A stretch of 49,889 bases of DNA from Candidatus Aegiribacteria sp. (GTDB lineage Bacteria > Fermentibacterota > Fermentibacteria > Fermentibacterales > JCC-6). The notes under the pieces were generated by a model. It had not been told where the DNA came from. It searched no databases and saw only the letters and a program-made list of their open reading frames with translations. The stretch spans positions 1 to 49,889 of the forward strand of contig JAGLOY010000074.1 in the NCBI GenBank assembly GCA_023138735.1, read 5' to 3'. Position numbers and translations under genes: made by a program. Every line of letters starts with the position of its first letter. Within the stretch, counting starts at the first letter, position 1. Positions 16,319 through 25,523 of this stretch are shown here, piece after piece.

Positions 16319-17317
16319 ATGTTAATTTCTGAGTGTGTTATACAAGTTGATTCTGTATCCCGATGCTATTCAACCAAAGAGACTCGTAAGGGATTCAAAG
16401 GTCTTTTTCAGGATCTAATAAGACCGAATAAGAGAGAAATAACTGCCCTGCATGATGTAAATTTCGAAGTATTGAAGGGTGAAATAATTGCATATATAGG
16501 TCCCAACGGTGCGGGAAAGAGTACAACTATCAAACTACTCTGCGGGGTTATTCCTGCAACAACTGGCAAGATAAGTGTTCTTGGAATCGATCCATTCACA
16601 AATAGGAAATCAATTACGAAACGAATCGGAATGATGGTTGGTCAGAAGACTCGACTATTCTGGAATATTTCCGTTTATGAATCCTTTCTCCTGTATTCCA
16701 AAGTCTTCGGTCTCTCAACAAATCAATTTGAAGAAAAACTGGCAGATGTTGACTCCAGCCTTGGATTACACAACTTATTCAAACGTCAAGTTCGAACACT
16801 CTCGCTTGGGGAAAGGACAAAGTGTGAACTCTTTCTGTCCATTCTGCATAGTCCTGAAATTATATTTCTTGATGAACCAACAATAGGAGTAGATATCTCT
16901 ACCCGCCACAGAATAAGAGAATATCTACTCAAACTCAGAAATGAATTAAATACAACCATATTTCTAACGAGTCATGATGTTGCGGACATAGATGCAGTTG
17001 CAGATAAGGTTATACTTCTTGATAGAGGTAACCTGCTCTTTCACGGAAGCAAGGAACACTTCCGAAGAACATATGGCACAGGAGACAGAGTAATAGAGAT
17101 AAAACTTGACCAACCATGTGATCTCTCATTTCTTAATGAACAAAGTAAATCAGGCATTCTGATTGATCAGAATGACACACATATTCGCATCATTGTATCA
17201 TCCGAGTTCAACTTGAACGATGTCCTAAAGCAGATCAGCAACGTCTGCGTTCCTTCTTCCATAACCGTAAACGAGGAAAGCTTGGAGTCTATCCTGCGAA
17301 AAACATATGATTCGTAA
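16319..17317 (+). CDS. ABC-2 type exporter, ATPase subunit
   Basis: A 332-residue ATP-binding subunit. Walker A is GPNGAGKST (61-69), the signature is the variant LSLGE, and Walker B is IIFLDEP followed by the H-loop TSHD. The variant signature and the N-terminal insertion before the first strand match the COG4586 group, which pairs with two separate COG3694/COG4587-type permeases, exactly as found next. There is no C39 peptidase domain, so leader removal must be done elsewhere. The next gene overlaps by 11 bases. Its position between precursor genes and maturase points to peptide export; relatives also export drugs such as viologens. Confidence 0.9.
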   Translation: MLISECVIQVDSVSRCYSTKETRKGFKGLFQDLIRPNKREITALHDVNFEVLKGEIIAYIGPNGAGKSTTIKLLCGVIPATTGKISVLGIDPFTNRKSITKRIGMMVGQKTRLFWNISVYESFLLYSKVFGLSTNQFEEKLADVDSSLGLHNLFKRQVRTLSLGERTKCELFLSILHSPEIIFLDEPTIGVDISTRHRIREYLLKLRNELNTTIFLTSHDVADIDAVADKVILLDRGNLLFHGSKEHFRRTYGTGDRVIEIKLDQPCDLSFLNEQSKSGILIDQNDTHIRIIVSSEFNLNDVLKQISNVCVPSSITVNEESLESILRKTYDS

Positions 17318-18104
17318 CACACTGTTCCCTATGCTAAGATTGGGTTTCCGAGAAGCAACTGCATACCGGGTAGATATCGTAGTGTATGCGCTTGCTTTGA
17401 TCATTCCTCTTGCTGTCGAGTTTTTCCTTTGGTCTGCCGTATACAGTCAAAGAACTAGTGTTGATGGATACAGCTTCAACGAATTAATCTCGTACCTCTT
17501 CACTGCCAGAGCGGTCTCGCTCCTCTGTGCTATGCGAAGTATGGAATCTAATATTGAACAAGACATATCTTCAGGTAAAATCAGTATTGTACTCTCTCTT
17601 CCGATTCACTACTTTAATTTCACTTCATTCAGACAGATAGGATTCAATGCGACATTGTTCATGATTATCGGATTACCTGTTATCCTCATCATGCAATTAA
17701 TCCCGGGTTTGCCAGTTTTCCATATCAAATCGATTCTATTCTTCATTCCATCAGTTATACTAGGATTACTAGTCTCCTCTCTTGTTTCTTTTCTAGTAGG
17801 TATATCTGCGTTTCAACTGAGGAATACCATGGGGATGAGTAGTATTAGGAATCTATTCTTCGCTCTTTTTTCAGGAATTCTGTTCCCTTTGTCTTTCCTA
17901 CCTGGAATACTAAGACAATTTTCAGAATATATGCCCTTTCAAGTTATGATCTCTGTTCCAATAAATATTCTGTTTGGACGAATCGAAGGTGCAAAAATAC
18001 TCAATGTGCTGATACTTCAGTTAGCTTGGCTAACTGTACTGAGTGTTCTGGTGATAGTCCTGTTCAGGGGAGCAAGGAAACGTACTCCGGGATTTGGTGG
18101 CTAG
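17307..18104 (+). CDS. ABC-2 type exporter, permease subunit 1
   Basis: A 265-residue integral membrane protein with about six hydrophobic helices and no nucleotide-binding motif. It fits the ABC-2 family permeases (COG3694/COG4587) that work as a heterodimer with a similar second subunit. It overlaps the ATPase gene by 11 bases and is followed after three bases by permease 2 (same length), so the three are co-translated. It probably forms half of the membrane channel of the peptide exporter. Confidence 0.85.
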   Translation: MIRNTLFPMLRLGFREATAYRVDIVVYALALIIPLAVEFFLWSAVYSQRTSVDGYSFNELISYLFTARAVSLLCAMRSMESNIEQDISSGKISIVLSLPIHYFNFTSFRQIGFNATLFMIIGLPVILIMQLIPGLPVFHIKSILFFIPSVILGLLVSSLVSFLVGISAFQLRNTMGMSSIRNLFFALFSGILFPLSFLPGILRQFSEYMPFQVMISVPINILFGRIEGAKILNVLILQLAWLTVLSVLVIVLFRGARKRTPGFGG

Positions 18105-18107
18105 TTG

Positions 18108-18902
18108 ATGAATACACTCGGTTTACTATTTCCATACTTTCTTATGAATGTGAAAAACTTTGCTGTAGATAGAGGTAGTTTCATTACATATGGTCTGACA
18201 ATTCTCTGCAGACAGATTATTGGTGTGTCTTTTATATGGATTGTTTTCACAAAGATTCCAACTATCGCCGGTTGGTCCTTCAATGAGGTTCTGTTCTTAA
18301 TCGGATTCTTCGAGACTGTTCAAGGACTTTTCTTTCTTCTCTTTGCATGGACTTTATGGTTTCCATCAAAATATATTGTTAGAGCTGAACTTGATCTTGT
18401 CCTTACTCTTCCAATACCCAGTTATCTAGCTGTGTTCCTTAGAGAATTCGGTAGATCTGTGATGGAGATTCTATCTCCACTATTCGGGATAGTGATTATG
18501 ATAGTAGCTGTAATGGGTATGCCCAACAAGCTGTCCTTGGTCGATATACCATTGATCGGTATCTACAGCCTAGCTGGTGCTTTTCTGATTGGTGGAATTG
18601 CCACTTCTATGACTTGCATTTCATTCTGGCACAAGGGAGCATCTTCGTGGATGTCAGCAATCAATTCTATTCTAGATCTCGGGAAGTATCCTCTATCAAT
18701 ATACAGCAATTCAATCAGATTCTTCCTGACTTACATAATCCCACTTGGCTTCATATCATTCTTCCAGGGTGCTTCGCTTCTACGACCGAGAAGTTATTTG
18801 CTTAAAGGAATTGCATCAGTTCCAATTGCCTTACTCGTATTCGGAGTGGGGATATTTATCTGGAAACGTGGTTTGTTAAAGTACGATAGTTCTGGGCATT
18901 AA
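18108..18902 (+). CDS. ABC-2 type exporter, permease subunit 2
   Basis: A 264-residue partner permease with about six membrane helices. The ATG at 18108 is chosen over the TTG three bases earlier. It is divergent in sequence from permease 1 but similar in length and topology, as in other two-permease ABC-2 systems. It ends 39 bases before the radical SAM gene, continuing the operon. Confidence 0.85.
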   Translation: MNTLGLLFPYFLMNVKNFAVDRGSFITYGLTILCRQIIGVSFIWIVFTKIPTIAGWSFNEVLFLIGFFETVQGLFFLLFAWTLWFPSKYIVRAELDLVLTLPIPSYLAVFLREFGRSVMEILSPLFGIVIMIVAVMGMPNKLSLVDIPLIGIYSLAGAFLIGGIATSMTCISFWHKGASSWMSAINSILDLGKYPLSIYSNSIRFFLTYIIPLGFISFFQGASLLRPRSYLLKGIASVPIALLVFGVGIFIWKRGLLKYDSSGH

Positions 18903-18941
18903 CCATTGATATTATCTTCATATCAATAAGGAAAGGTACAA

Positions 18942-20333
18942 ATGAGATACACAAACTACTTGCTTAAAGCAAGAAGAGCTGATGGAAATTTAAGTCTAAT
19001 GAATACACTTTGGAGATCTGTAATCTCATTGAACAAAGAGTATGAAGATCTGGTCAACTCGCTGATAGATAACAAGATAGATTTAGATAATCTTTCAGAT
19101 GAAAAAAAGAAAGCTATCAATAAGATCCATGAAATGGGAATACTGACATCAATGAATCCCGAAGAAGAAACCTCCGAAGTTCTCACTATGTTGGATGAAT
19201 GGAGAACTCGGCGATCAACATTTTCAATAACTTTTGCACCAACGTTCGCGTGTAACTTCAGATGTACCTACTGTATTCAGAAAGGCAATTATGTTGAACG
19301 CCCTTCAAGTACGACAAAGACTATCAATGATCTGAAATCCTTCATCAACTACCACCTAGACAACCACCCGTCAATTGATAGCCTATATGGAGGAATATTC
19401 GGTGGAGAGCCGACTTTGCATTGGCAAGGTGGATTAGATTTCGCAACCATGCTTATAGAGATTTGTCAAGAGAGAGGATTTCCCAAACCTAGGTTTCAAA
19501 TTGTGAGTAACGGTTATCTTCTAAATGAAGAGCGGTTTAGATCTTTATTAGCACTCAACGTGCATGTATTTCAGGTTACTGTCGACGGGATGGATGATGT
19601 ACATAACAAACGCCGTCTTCATGTCTCTGGGAAGGATACCTTCAAGACGATCATTGATAACATTCTTACTTCGGCTCGTGTGGGTATTGAAGTTCATCTG
19701 CTGGTTGTCATGGATGAAGATAATGAAAACGATTTAGTGCCTTTTATTGACTATATTGGGCAGTTAGCCGATCAACATCCTGAGTGTAACCTAAGATCAA
19801 TGCTTGACTTCGGCATTGCTCCTGTAGTTCCTGGTTCACACAATGTTCACAGAAATGAGGAGTTGTATGTTGGAAAGGAGGAGAGATTATACGAAAGAGC
19901 ACTCATGGCCCAGGTTCATGCTCGAAAACTTGGTTTCGATACCAATGATGCATTCAGGGTTAATGTTTGCTCAAGGGAGGCAATGAGTTCGATCAGATGC
20001 TCTCCCGATGGATATCTATACAAGTGTTTTAGCACATTCGGTGACCGGAAGTACAGTGCAGGAAAACTTGGAGAGAACCCAGCGAAATTAGAAAGTGCTT
20101 TAATTGAACTCTCCAAACCAGCTCCTCTTATGAAACAGTGTTTGAGTTGCAACATTCTGCCTCTTTGTCGCGGTGGTTGCCAGTACATGGCTTCACAAGA
20201 ACATGAAGGGGAGTACAACCACACCAACTGTGAGAAGGATAGATATCTGCTATCCTACCTTCAAAGTAGTCTAGCAAAAGGGTTATTCGGAAGAATCTAC
20301 AACACAAAAGAACCCTTAGCAGTATACGTATAG
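18942..20333 (+). CDS. radical SAM/SPASM peptide maturase
   Basis: A 463-residue enzyme that would use SAM and a 4Fe-4S cluster to modify a peptide. The radical SAM motif CNFRCTYC has C104, C108 and C111, followed by the GGEP motif. The C-terminal SPASM domain is complete: a first Cys, then GYLYKC, then CLSCNILPLCRGGC (CX2CX5CX3C) and a last Cys, enough for two auxiliary clusters. The first 90 residues resemble the small peptide-recognition-like domain seen before the barrel in peptide maturases. Enzymes of this type make thioether or carbon crosslinks in precursors, often on Cys. The neighbouring Cys-Cys peptides are the obvious substrate. The exact chemistry cannot be read from sequence. 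Confidence 0.92.
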   Translation: MRYTNYLLKARRADGNLSLMNTLWRSVISLNKEYEDLVNSLIDNKIDLDNLSDEKKKAINKIHEMGILTSMNPEEETSEVLTMLDEWRTRRSTFSITFAPTFACNFRCTYCIQKGNYVERPSSTTKTINDLKSFINYHLDNHPSIDSLYGGIFGGEPTLHWQGGLDFATMLIEICQERGFPKPRFQIVSNGYLLNEERFRSLLALNVHVFQVTVDGMDDVHNKRRLHVSGKDTFKTIIDNILTSARVGIEVHLLVVMDEDNENDLVPFIDYIGQLADQHPECNLRSMLDFGIAPVVPGSHNVHRNEELYVGKEERLYERALMAQVHARKLGFDTNDAFRVNVCSREAMSSIRCSPDGYLYKCFSTFGDRKYSAGKLGENPAKLESALIELSKPAPLMKQCLSCNILPLCRGGCQYMASQEHEGEYNHTNCEKDRYLLSYLQSSLAKGLFGRIYNTKEPLAVYV

Positions 20334-20459
20334 TATGTATTCAACTCCTCGATGAATTGTACAAGTCGATGTATGATTCAACAGAAATGTATTATGGGTC
20401 AGAGAATTATGTGTCTACTCATGTTCAGTTGTTCGCTTGGTTTGATAGTCAAAAGAAGA

Positions 20460-20489
20460 GAACACCCGCCTCGATTGAGACGGGTGTTC
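20460..20489 (-). terminator. terminator of the initiator tRNA
   Basis: Nine-base stem gaacacccg / cgggtgttc (20460-20468, 20481-20489), with an inner CTC/GAG pairing, just 3' of the tRNA on the minus strand and followed by tcttcttttg. It also lies downstream of the radical SAM gene and may stop transcription from both sides. Confidence 0.75.
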
Positions 20490-20499
20490 GCTTCAATTT

Positions 20500-20576
<77 letters not shown>

Positions 20577-20631
20577 ACTGCAAGGCGCATTATAGGAAAG
20601 ATGCCGTGGCTGTCAAGGGCGGGAAGCGATC

Positions 20632-22095
20632 TCAGTCCCGTTTTATCCTGTCGAGAATACCTCCTGCGGAGTCATGGATGTTCACAATAAGCGGCATTGA
20701 GCCTGGAAGGGAATGTGTTGCGCATCCGAAACATGGGTCATATGCCCTGAATCCCATCTCCACCAGGTTCAGAAGTCCCTGTCCTATATTACCGCTCTTT
20801 ATTACAGTCTGGGCTGCTTTTTTGAGTGACATGCAGATGGCTGCATTGTTGTTAGTTGTTCCCACTATGAGATTGACTTTTTTGACGATACCGTTCTCAT
20901 CCGTAATGTAGTGATGGAACAGCGTTCCTCTGGGCGCCTCGACCACTCCAACGCCCTCTGAAGGCGTTTTCGTCGGTATTGTTCTAATGTTCTTGGAAGT
21001 AATCTCAGGGTCGGTAGCCAGTTCAAGCATACGTTCAGCAGCGTACAAAAGCTCTACAAGACGGGCCCAGTGTGTCGCCAGAGTGGCATTTACCGGCTTA
21101 CCACCGAGTGTTTCGTACATCTTTTCGTATTCTTCCTGCGCCAGCGGGGTTGCCATCCCATCGGCAGCGTTGCACCTTGAAAGAGGAGTAGTCTTATATA
21201 CACCGCTGTCCTTGCCATCAACGAAGCCCTTCCAGCCTATCTTTTTCAGATATGGGAACTTGAGGTAAGTCCAGGGTTCAACCCTTTCCGCTATATGATC
21301 GAGGTAGTCCTCGGCTTTGAATTTTGCGAATTCGTTTCCGTCCTGATCCGTAATCCTGATCATGCCTTCGTAGAAGTTGATGTGGTTGTTTTCATCGACG
21401 GTGCCCATGTTGTACGTGTTGTGAGAGTATCCCTCGTGCAGGATCATGTCTACATAAGACTTGTTTGCGAGGACTATGTCCTCAAAAGCCTTAAGGCTGA
21501 ATCTGGCGAACTCTACAGCATCGCGAGCGACACTCTCAATTTCTTTCCTTTCCTCCTCGTTGACCCCCTTTGAGACTCCGCCGGGGATCGCTGAAACCGG
21601 ATGGATGGTCTTACCGCCGAGTGTCTTGATAACCTGATGGCACCTGTGTCTTGTGTTGATCACCTTGAGGCCTGTTTCCACCCCGACCTTTGCTATAACA
21701 CCGAGGATATTTCTGACCTTCGGGTCTGCACTGGGTCCTACGATGAAATCAGGTCCCCCCAGAATGTAGAAATGAGTCGCGTGATCGGTAACGAAGAACG
21801 CACTGTAGAGCAGTTCCCTCAGCTTTTTAGCAGCTGAGGGGATTTCCACTCCGTACACAGCATCCGCAGCTTTCGCGGAAGCCATGTGGTGAGCTTCAGG
21901 GCAGACACCGCATATTCGAGTGGTTATCCTTGCCAGTTCCTCGACAGGATGACCTTCACAGAATGTTTCGAAGCCCCTGAGTTCCGGAACCTGGAAATAG
22001 ACGTTATCTACATTACCCGCATCGTCAAGAAAGATCTCCACCTTCCCGTGACCTTCAAGGCGGGTTATCGGGTCAATGCTAATCTTTGTTGTCAT
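20632..22095 (-). CDS. mvhA: [NiFe] hydrogenase large subunit, MvhA-like
   Basis: The catalytic subunit of a cytoplasmic group 3c-type hydrogenase (Mvh). The nickel ligands lie in RICGVC (C62, C65) and DPCFGC (C455, C458), with ATH at 459-461; the 26 residues after H461 would be removed by the maturation protease encoded at the head of this operon. It is 487 residues and soluble, with no signal. It overlaps the small-subunit gene by 17 bases. In methanogens MvhADG feeds electrons from H2 to HdrABC for flavin-based bifurcation. The presence of hdrABC in the same operon supports that role here. Confidence 0.93.
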   Translation of the reverse strand: MTTKISIDPITRLEGHGKVEIFLDDAGNVDNVYFQVPELRGFETFCEGHPVEELARITTRICGVCPEAHHMASAKAADAVYGVEIPSAAKKLRELLYSAFFVTDHATHFYILGGPDFIVGPSADPKVRNILGVIAKVGVETGLKVINTRHRCHQVIKTLGGKTIHPVSAIPGGVSKGVNEEERKEIESVARDAVEFARFSLKAFEDIVLANKSYVDMILHEGYSHNTYNMGTVDENNHINFYEGMIRITDQDGNEFAKFKAEDYLDHIAERVEPWTYLKFPYLKKIGWKGFVDGKDSGVYKTTPLSRCNAADGMATPLAQEEYEKMYETLGGKPVNATLATHWARLVELLYAAERMLELATDPEITSKNIRTIPTKTPSEGVGVVEAPRGTLFHHYITDENGIVKKVNLIVGTTNNNAAICMSLKKAAQTVIKSGNIGQGLLNLVEMGFRAYDPCFGCATHSLPGSMPLIVNIHDSAGGILDRIKRD

Positions 22096-23050
22096 CTGCA
22101 GTCTTCCTCCGGAGTATTGAATGTGGCAGGCTGAAGCGGTAGAAGAGACCTGCTGGGCAGGGGATCTGTTCCATTATCCTGTCCACTTCATCAGGATCCT
22201 CGGAATCTATTATTGAGCCCAGCGCACTTACTATTTTCGCGCCCTGGTCAAGTACTCCTGGTGGGGGTCCATAGCACCCTCTGCAGGGCATTCCTACTGA
22301 AGGACATAGAGCTTCGCATCCCGCACGTGTTCCTATTCCCGCGCAGTATATTCCCTGCTCAAGCAGGCACGTATCAGGTTCCGGTATGATCTGGTGGGGT
22401 CTGAAAAACCGGGAGATCTTTGTTTCCTTCTTTTCCAGCTTGCAGTCATCGCACACTATCTTTGTGCCAGCGCCCACGACACTGCCTTTTTCAGGAAGAT
22501 TACCTTCAAGCACCGCTTCCAGTACGGCCCATGTCTGATCCGCGACAGGAGGGCATCCGGGAACGTAGTAATCGACGTCCACAACCTGATCGAGTGTGTA
22601 TACGGTATTGTAGAGTTCCGGTAGTTCGAGTATGCCTTCTGGCACTTCCGTCCTGGTTTGGGGGATGATCCCCTCCGGATTGTCCATTGAAGGTATTTCA
22701 ATGTAGTTGCGCCTGAGGATTTCCTCGAGGGTCTTCAGGTTGGCAAGCCCCGGAATGCACCCTTCGTAAGCACACGAACCGTAGGCCACAAGTATTTTCG
22801 ATTTCTGCCTGAGAAGCTTCGCCATTTCCTCGTTCTCCGAATTCCTTATGGCTCCGTTGAACAGGCAAAGGTCTATCTCACAATCCTCCATGGCTCTGAC
22901 AGCATCGTATTTTATATCAATGGCGCAGGGCCAGAAAACGATGTCCACCGCTTCGGTAAGTGGCAGTATTCTGTCCCCTATATCGAGTATCGCTATTTCA
23001 CATCCGCCACAGCTGGCAGCCCAGTATAAGGCTACTTTCGGTTTGCTCAT
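22079..23050 (-). CDS. mvhG: [NiFe] hydrogenase small subunit, MvhG-like
   Basis: A 323-residue iron-sulfur subunit that carries electrons from the nickel site to MvhD. The proximal cluster motif is CGGC (C14, C17), followed by GSCAYEGC and PGCPP. Further cysteines (CDDCK, GIYCAG, GCEALCP, CRGCYGPP) supply the medial and distal clusters. There is no twin-arginine signal, so the enzyme is cytoplasmic. It lies 19 bases after the flavoprotein gene and overlaps mvhA. Confidence 0.93.
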   Translation of the reverse strand: MSKPKVALYWAASCGGCEIAILDIGDRILPLTEAVDIVFWPCAIDIKYDAVRAMEDCEIDLCLFNGAIRNSENEEMAKLLRQKSKILVAYGSCAYEGCIPGLANLKTLEEILRRNYIEIPSMDNPEGIIPQTRTEVPEGILELPELYNTVYTLDQVVDVDYYVPGCPPVADQTWAVLEAVLEGNLPEKGSVVGAGTKIVCDDCKLEKKETKISRFFRPHQIIPEPDTCLLEQGIYCAGIGTRAGCEALCPSVGMPCRGCYGPPPGVLDQGAKIVSALGSIIDSEDPDEVDRIMEQIPCPAGLFYRFSLPHSILRRKTADDNKD

Positions 23051-23069
23051 GAATAATCCCCTTTTCCCG

Positions 23070-24749
23070 TCATGACAGGGTTCCGAAGTAATCCTTTGTA
23101 AGCTGCTTCTTTCTGACCTCCGGATTGCTGTAGTCAGGCAGTATCATGGGTGCAATTCTATCTTCATCTATTTCTGCGGCTTCAACTTCCTTGTTGTAGT
23201 GCTTGACATGATCAAGATTCCCAGTCCCGCTGTCTCCATGCTCTCTGATGTACTCGGCTGCCTGTGTCCCAGCAATTCTGCCGAAAACGATAACGTCCAG
23301 GAGAGAATTGCCCATGAGCCTGTTCTCCCCGTGAATTCCACCGGCTACTTCGCCTGCAGCGTAAAGACCGGGCACATTCGTCTCACATTTGCTGTTAATA
23401 TCCAACCCGCCGTTCTGGTAGTGCAGAGTAGGGTGAATGAGCATGGGTTCAGAGGAGATGTCGATTCCGAATCGTCTGAAAAGAATATGCTTGCCGGGGA
23501 ATTCCTTCCTTACCGTTCCTTCACCTTTGAGCATGTCGATCATGGGGGAATCCAGCCATACCCCGAATTTACCCGTGGGAGTAGGAACGCCGTTCCCTCT
23601 TCCATCCGGACTGCATTCGCGGATGATACAGGCGGCTTCTACATCCCTCGGTTCACGTTCGTAGACGAATTGCTCACCGTGGATATTTAGTACATTCGCA
23701 CCGGCACCGCGGAATTTTTCCGTTATCAGAATACCCTCAGCCTGTTCGGGGAATACCACGCCTGTAGGGTGATATTGAACTGTATGCAGGAAGGAAATGG
23801 GTACACCGGCTCTGTAAGCTATGACGAGACCATCTGCCGTGGCACCGTAGTGGTTGGTGGTCATGAAATTCTGTATGTGCAGTCTTCCGCTTCCACCGGT
23901 TGCTAAGATGACAGCTTTGGCTTTCACGTAGTAGTATTGGGCAGTTTCCAGATTATACAGAACGGCTCCCGCACAGCGCCCCTGATCATCAAGAGCTATT
24001 TCCACCGCAGGGGAGAATTCGATCACGTTTATCATATCCTCGTGATTTCTTGCTTCATCACGGATGGTTTTCATAATCTCAGCACCGGTGATATCCGCTG
24101 CGTAATGCATTCTCTTACGGCATGTTCCTCCACCGTGCATGGTCTTCATTTTGCCGTCTTCGTACTTGGAGAATGATGCTCCCATTCCTTCGAGCCAGCG
24201 CAAGGCATCCGGTGCATTCTGAACCATTGTGTACACAAGTTCAGGATCATTAACGAAGTGACCGCCTCCCAGAATGTCCAGATAATGGTAGTATGGAGAA
24301 TCCTTTCCAACCTTATCGGCTGCCTGAATTCCTCCCTCGGCCATCATCGTATTCGCGTCTCCATGACGAAGCTTAGTTGCGATAGTAACCTTTGCGCCGT
24401 TCTGGGCAGCCAGAAGTGCAGCCGCAGTCCCTGCTCCGCCAGCGCCGATGATAAGGACATCCGTTTCAAAATCCGGGTCCAGAAGGTTGACAAGGTAGGG
24501 ATTCACCCTGCTTTTAGCATCAAGGAGGTCAACTATCTCGTTACTGATGGAGTACCCTTTACTGGGTCCGACTTTGATCGGGCGGCGTGTTCCCTCGATA
24601 AAATCCGGATGGAAATTTCTGAGAACCGGCTCCCTCTCCTCAAGTTTGAGAGGAGGGAATTCCTGGCCGTTCTTCTTTCTTTCCACCCTTGCAGGACGGG
24701 TGGCTACCACTTTTTCTATAAGCTTTTTCAGCGATTCAGGATACGGCAT
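23070..24749 (-). CDS. fumarate reductase-like flavoprotein (TfrA/FrdA type)
   Basis: A 559-residue FAD enzyme. The start at 24749 is chosen over an upstream TTG (24767) because ggagg lies six bases before it. The Rossmann motif is VLIIGAGGAGTAAALLA. Substrate-site motifs of fumarate reductase/succinate dehydrogenase are kept: HPTG, TEKFRGAG, HYQNGGLDIN, and HGENRLMGNSLLD. The histidine that binds FAD covalently in membrane FrdA/SdhA (SHTV..EGG) is replaced: here the sequence is ANTMMAEGG. A soluble enzyme with non-covalent FAD, as in thiol:fumarate reductase TfrA, is therefore likely. It sits between an iron-sulfur partner and the hydrogenase subunits. Another enoate could be the substrate. 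Confidence 0.88.
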   Translation of the reverse strand: MPYPESLKKLIEKVVATRPARVERKKNGQEFPPLKLEEREPVLRNFHPDFIEGTRRPIKVGPSKGYSISNEIVDLLDAKSRVNPYLVNLLDPDFETDVLIIGAGGAGTAAALLAAQNGAKVTIATKLRHGDANTMMAEGGIQAADKVGKDSPYYHYLDILGGGHFVNDPELVYTMVQNAPDALRWLEGMGASFSKYEDGKMKTMHGGGTCRKRMHYAADITGAEIMKTIRDEARNHEDMINVIEFSPAVEIALDDQGRCAGAVLYNLETAQYYYVKAKAVILATGGSGRLHIQNFMTTNHYGATADGLVIAYRAGVPISFLHTVQYHPTGVVFPEQAEGILITEKFRGAGANVLNIHGEQFVYEREPRDVEAACIIRECSPDGRGNGVPTPTGKFGVWLDSPMIDMLKGEGTVRKEFPGKHILFRRFGIDISSEPMLIHPTLHYQNGGLDINSKCETNVPGLYAAGEVAGGIHGENRLMGNSLLDVIVFGRIAGTQAAEYIREHGDSGTGNLDHVKHYNKEVEAAEIDEDRIAPMILPDYSNPEVRKKQLTKDYFGTLS

Positions 24750-24779
24750 TGCTGACCTCCAGTCCAATTCTCATTTTCA

Positions 24780-25523
24780 TCAGACATACCTCGCATCCAC
24801 AGGCGTCCAGTCTTCTTCCGCCATCTGGGGCTCCGCTTCCCGGGACTTGTACAATTCCTTCAGTTCTTCCGTTGATTTACTCATGAGGTCCCTCAGAGGT
24901 TCTTCGAACTTCCCGCTGACTATCTCTTTGACTCTTTCGTGCAGGTGTTCCGCTCTGATTATTCCGTGTCTTGCGTTCAATCGCCTTGCAAGAATGGCTA
25001 CATTGAACTGTACTTCTTCCGCCGGGCATCTTGAGGCGCAAAGGCCGCACATGATGCAGTCAAATGATGTTTCTGCCACACCCTCCAAATCGCCCCTTAT
25101 AGCCTGAGCCATATAGTGCATTACATCTATGTCCATCGGGCAGCCCTGGCTGCATGCATTGCATCCAATGCATTTAAAAATTTCGGGGTACAGGGCGGCA
25201 AGTTCACCACCGGTCCCCTTCATCTCTTCAATATCGAAGACAGACCTGTTCCCGGGATAGAAGGGAAGTATCATCAGGTGCATTCCCGGCTGAACAACGG
25301 TCTGACAGGCCAGTCCTACCTGAAGTTTGTAACTGTCAGGTGTTCTGAACACGGTACCGCAGGCACCGCATACTCCCCCGCGGCAGCCGCAGCCACGTAT
25401 GTGCTGATAGCCGGCATATTCCAGCGCTTTCTGAATCGTAAGACTTGCCGGTACATCGTACCTTTTCCCCATGAAGAAGATGGGAACAAGCGAGTCTACG
25501 GTAGTTTCGGACGGTTCTGTCAT
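24780..25523 (-). CDS. fumarate reductase-like iron-sulfur subunit
   Basis: A 247-residue electron-transfer partner of the flavoprotein. The N-terminal 2Fe-2S region has CGCRGGVCGACG; then come two 4Fe-4S motifs, CIGCNACSQGCP and CIMCGLCASRCP. Methanogen TfrB has the same front half, but its C-terminal half is an HdrB-like domain; here that half is absent and a separate hdrB is encoded in the operon. No membrane-anchor subunit is nearby, so the complex is soluble. The start overlaps the mvhD stop by four bases. Confidence 0.87.
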   Translation of the reverse strand: MTEPSETTVDSLVPIFFMGKRYDVPASLTIQKALEYAGYQHIRGCGCRGGVCGACGTVFRTPDSYKLQVGLACQTVVQPGMHLMILPFYPGNRSVFDIEEMKGTGGELAALYPEIFKCIGCNACSQGCPMDIDVMHYMAQAIRGDLEGVAETSFDCIMCGLCASRCPAEEVQFNVAILARRLNARHGIIRAEHLHERVKEIVSGKFEEPLRDLMSKSTEELKELYKSREAEPQMAEEDWTPVDARYV

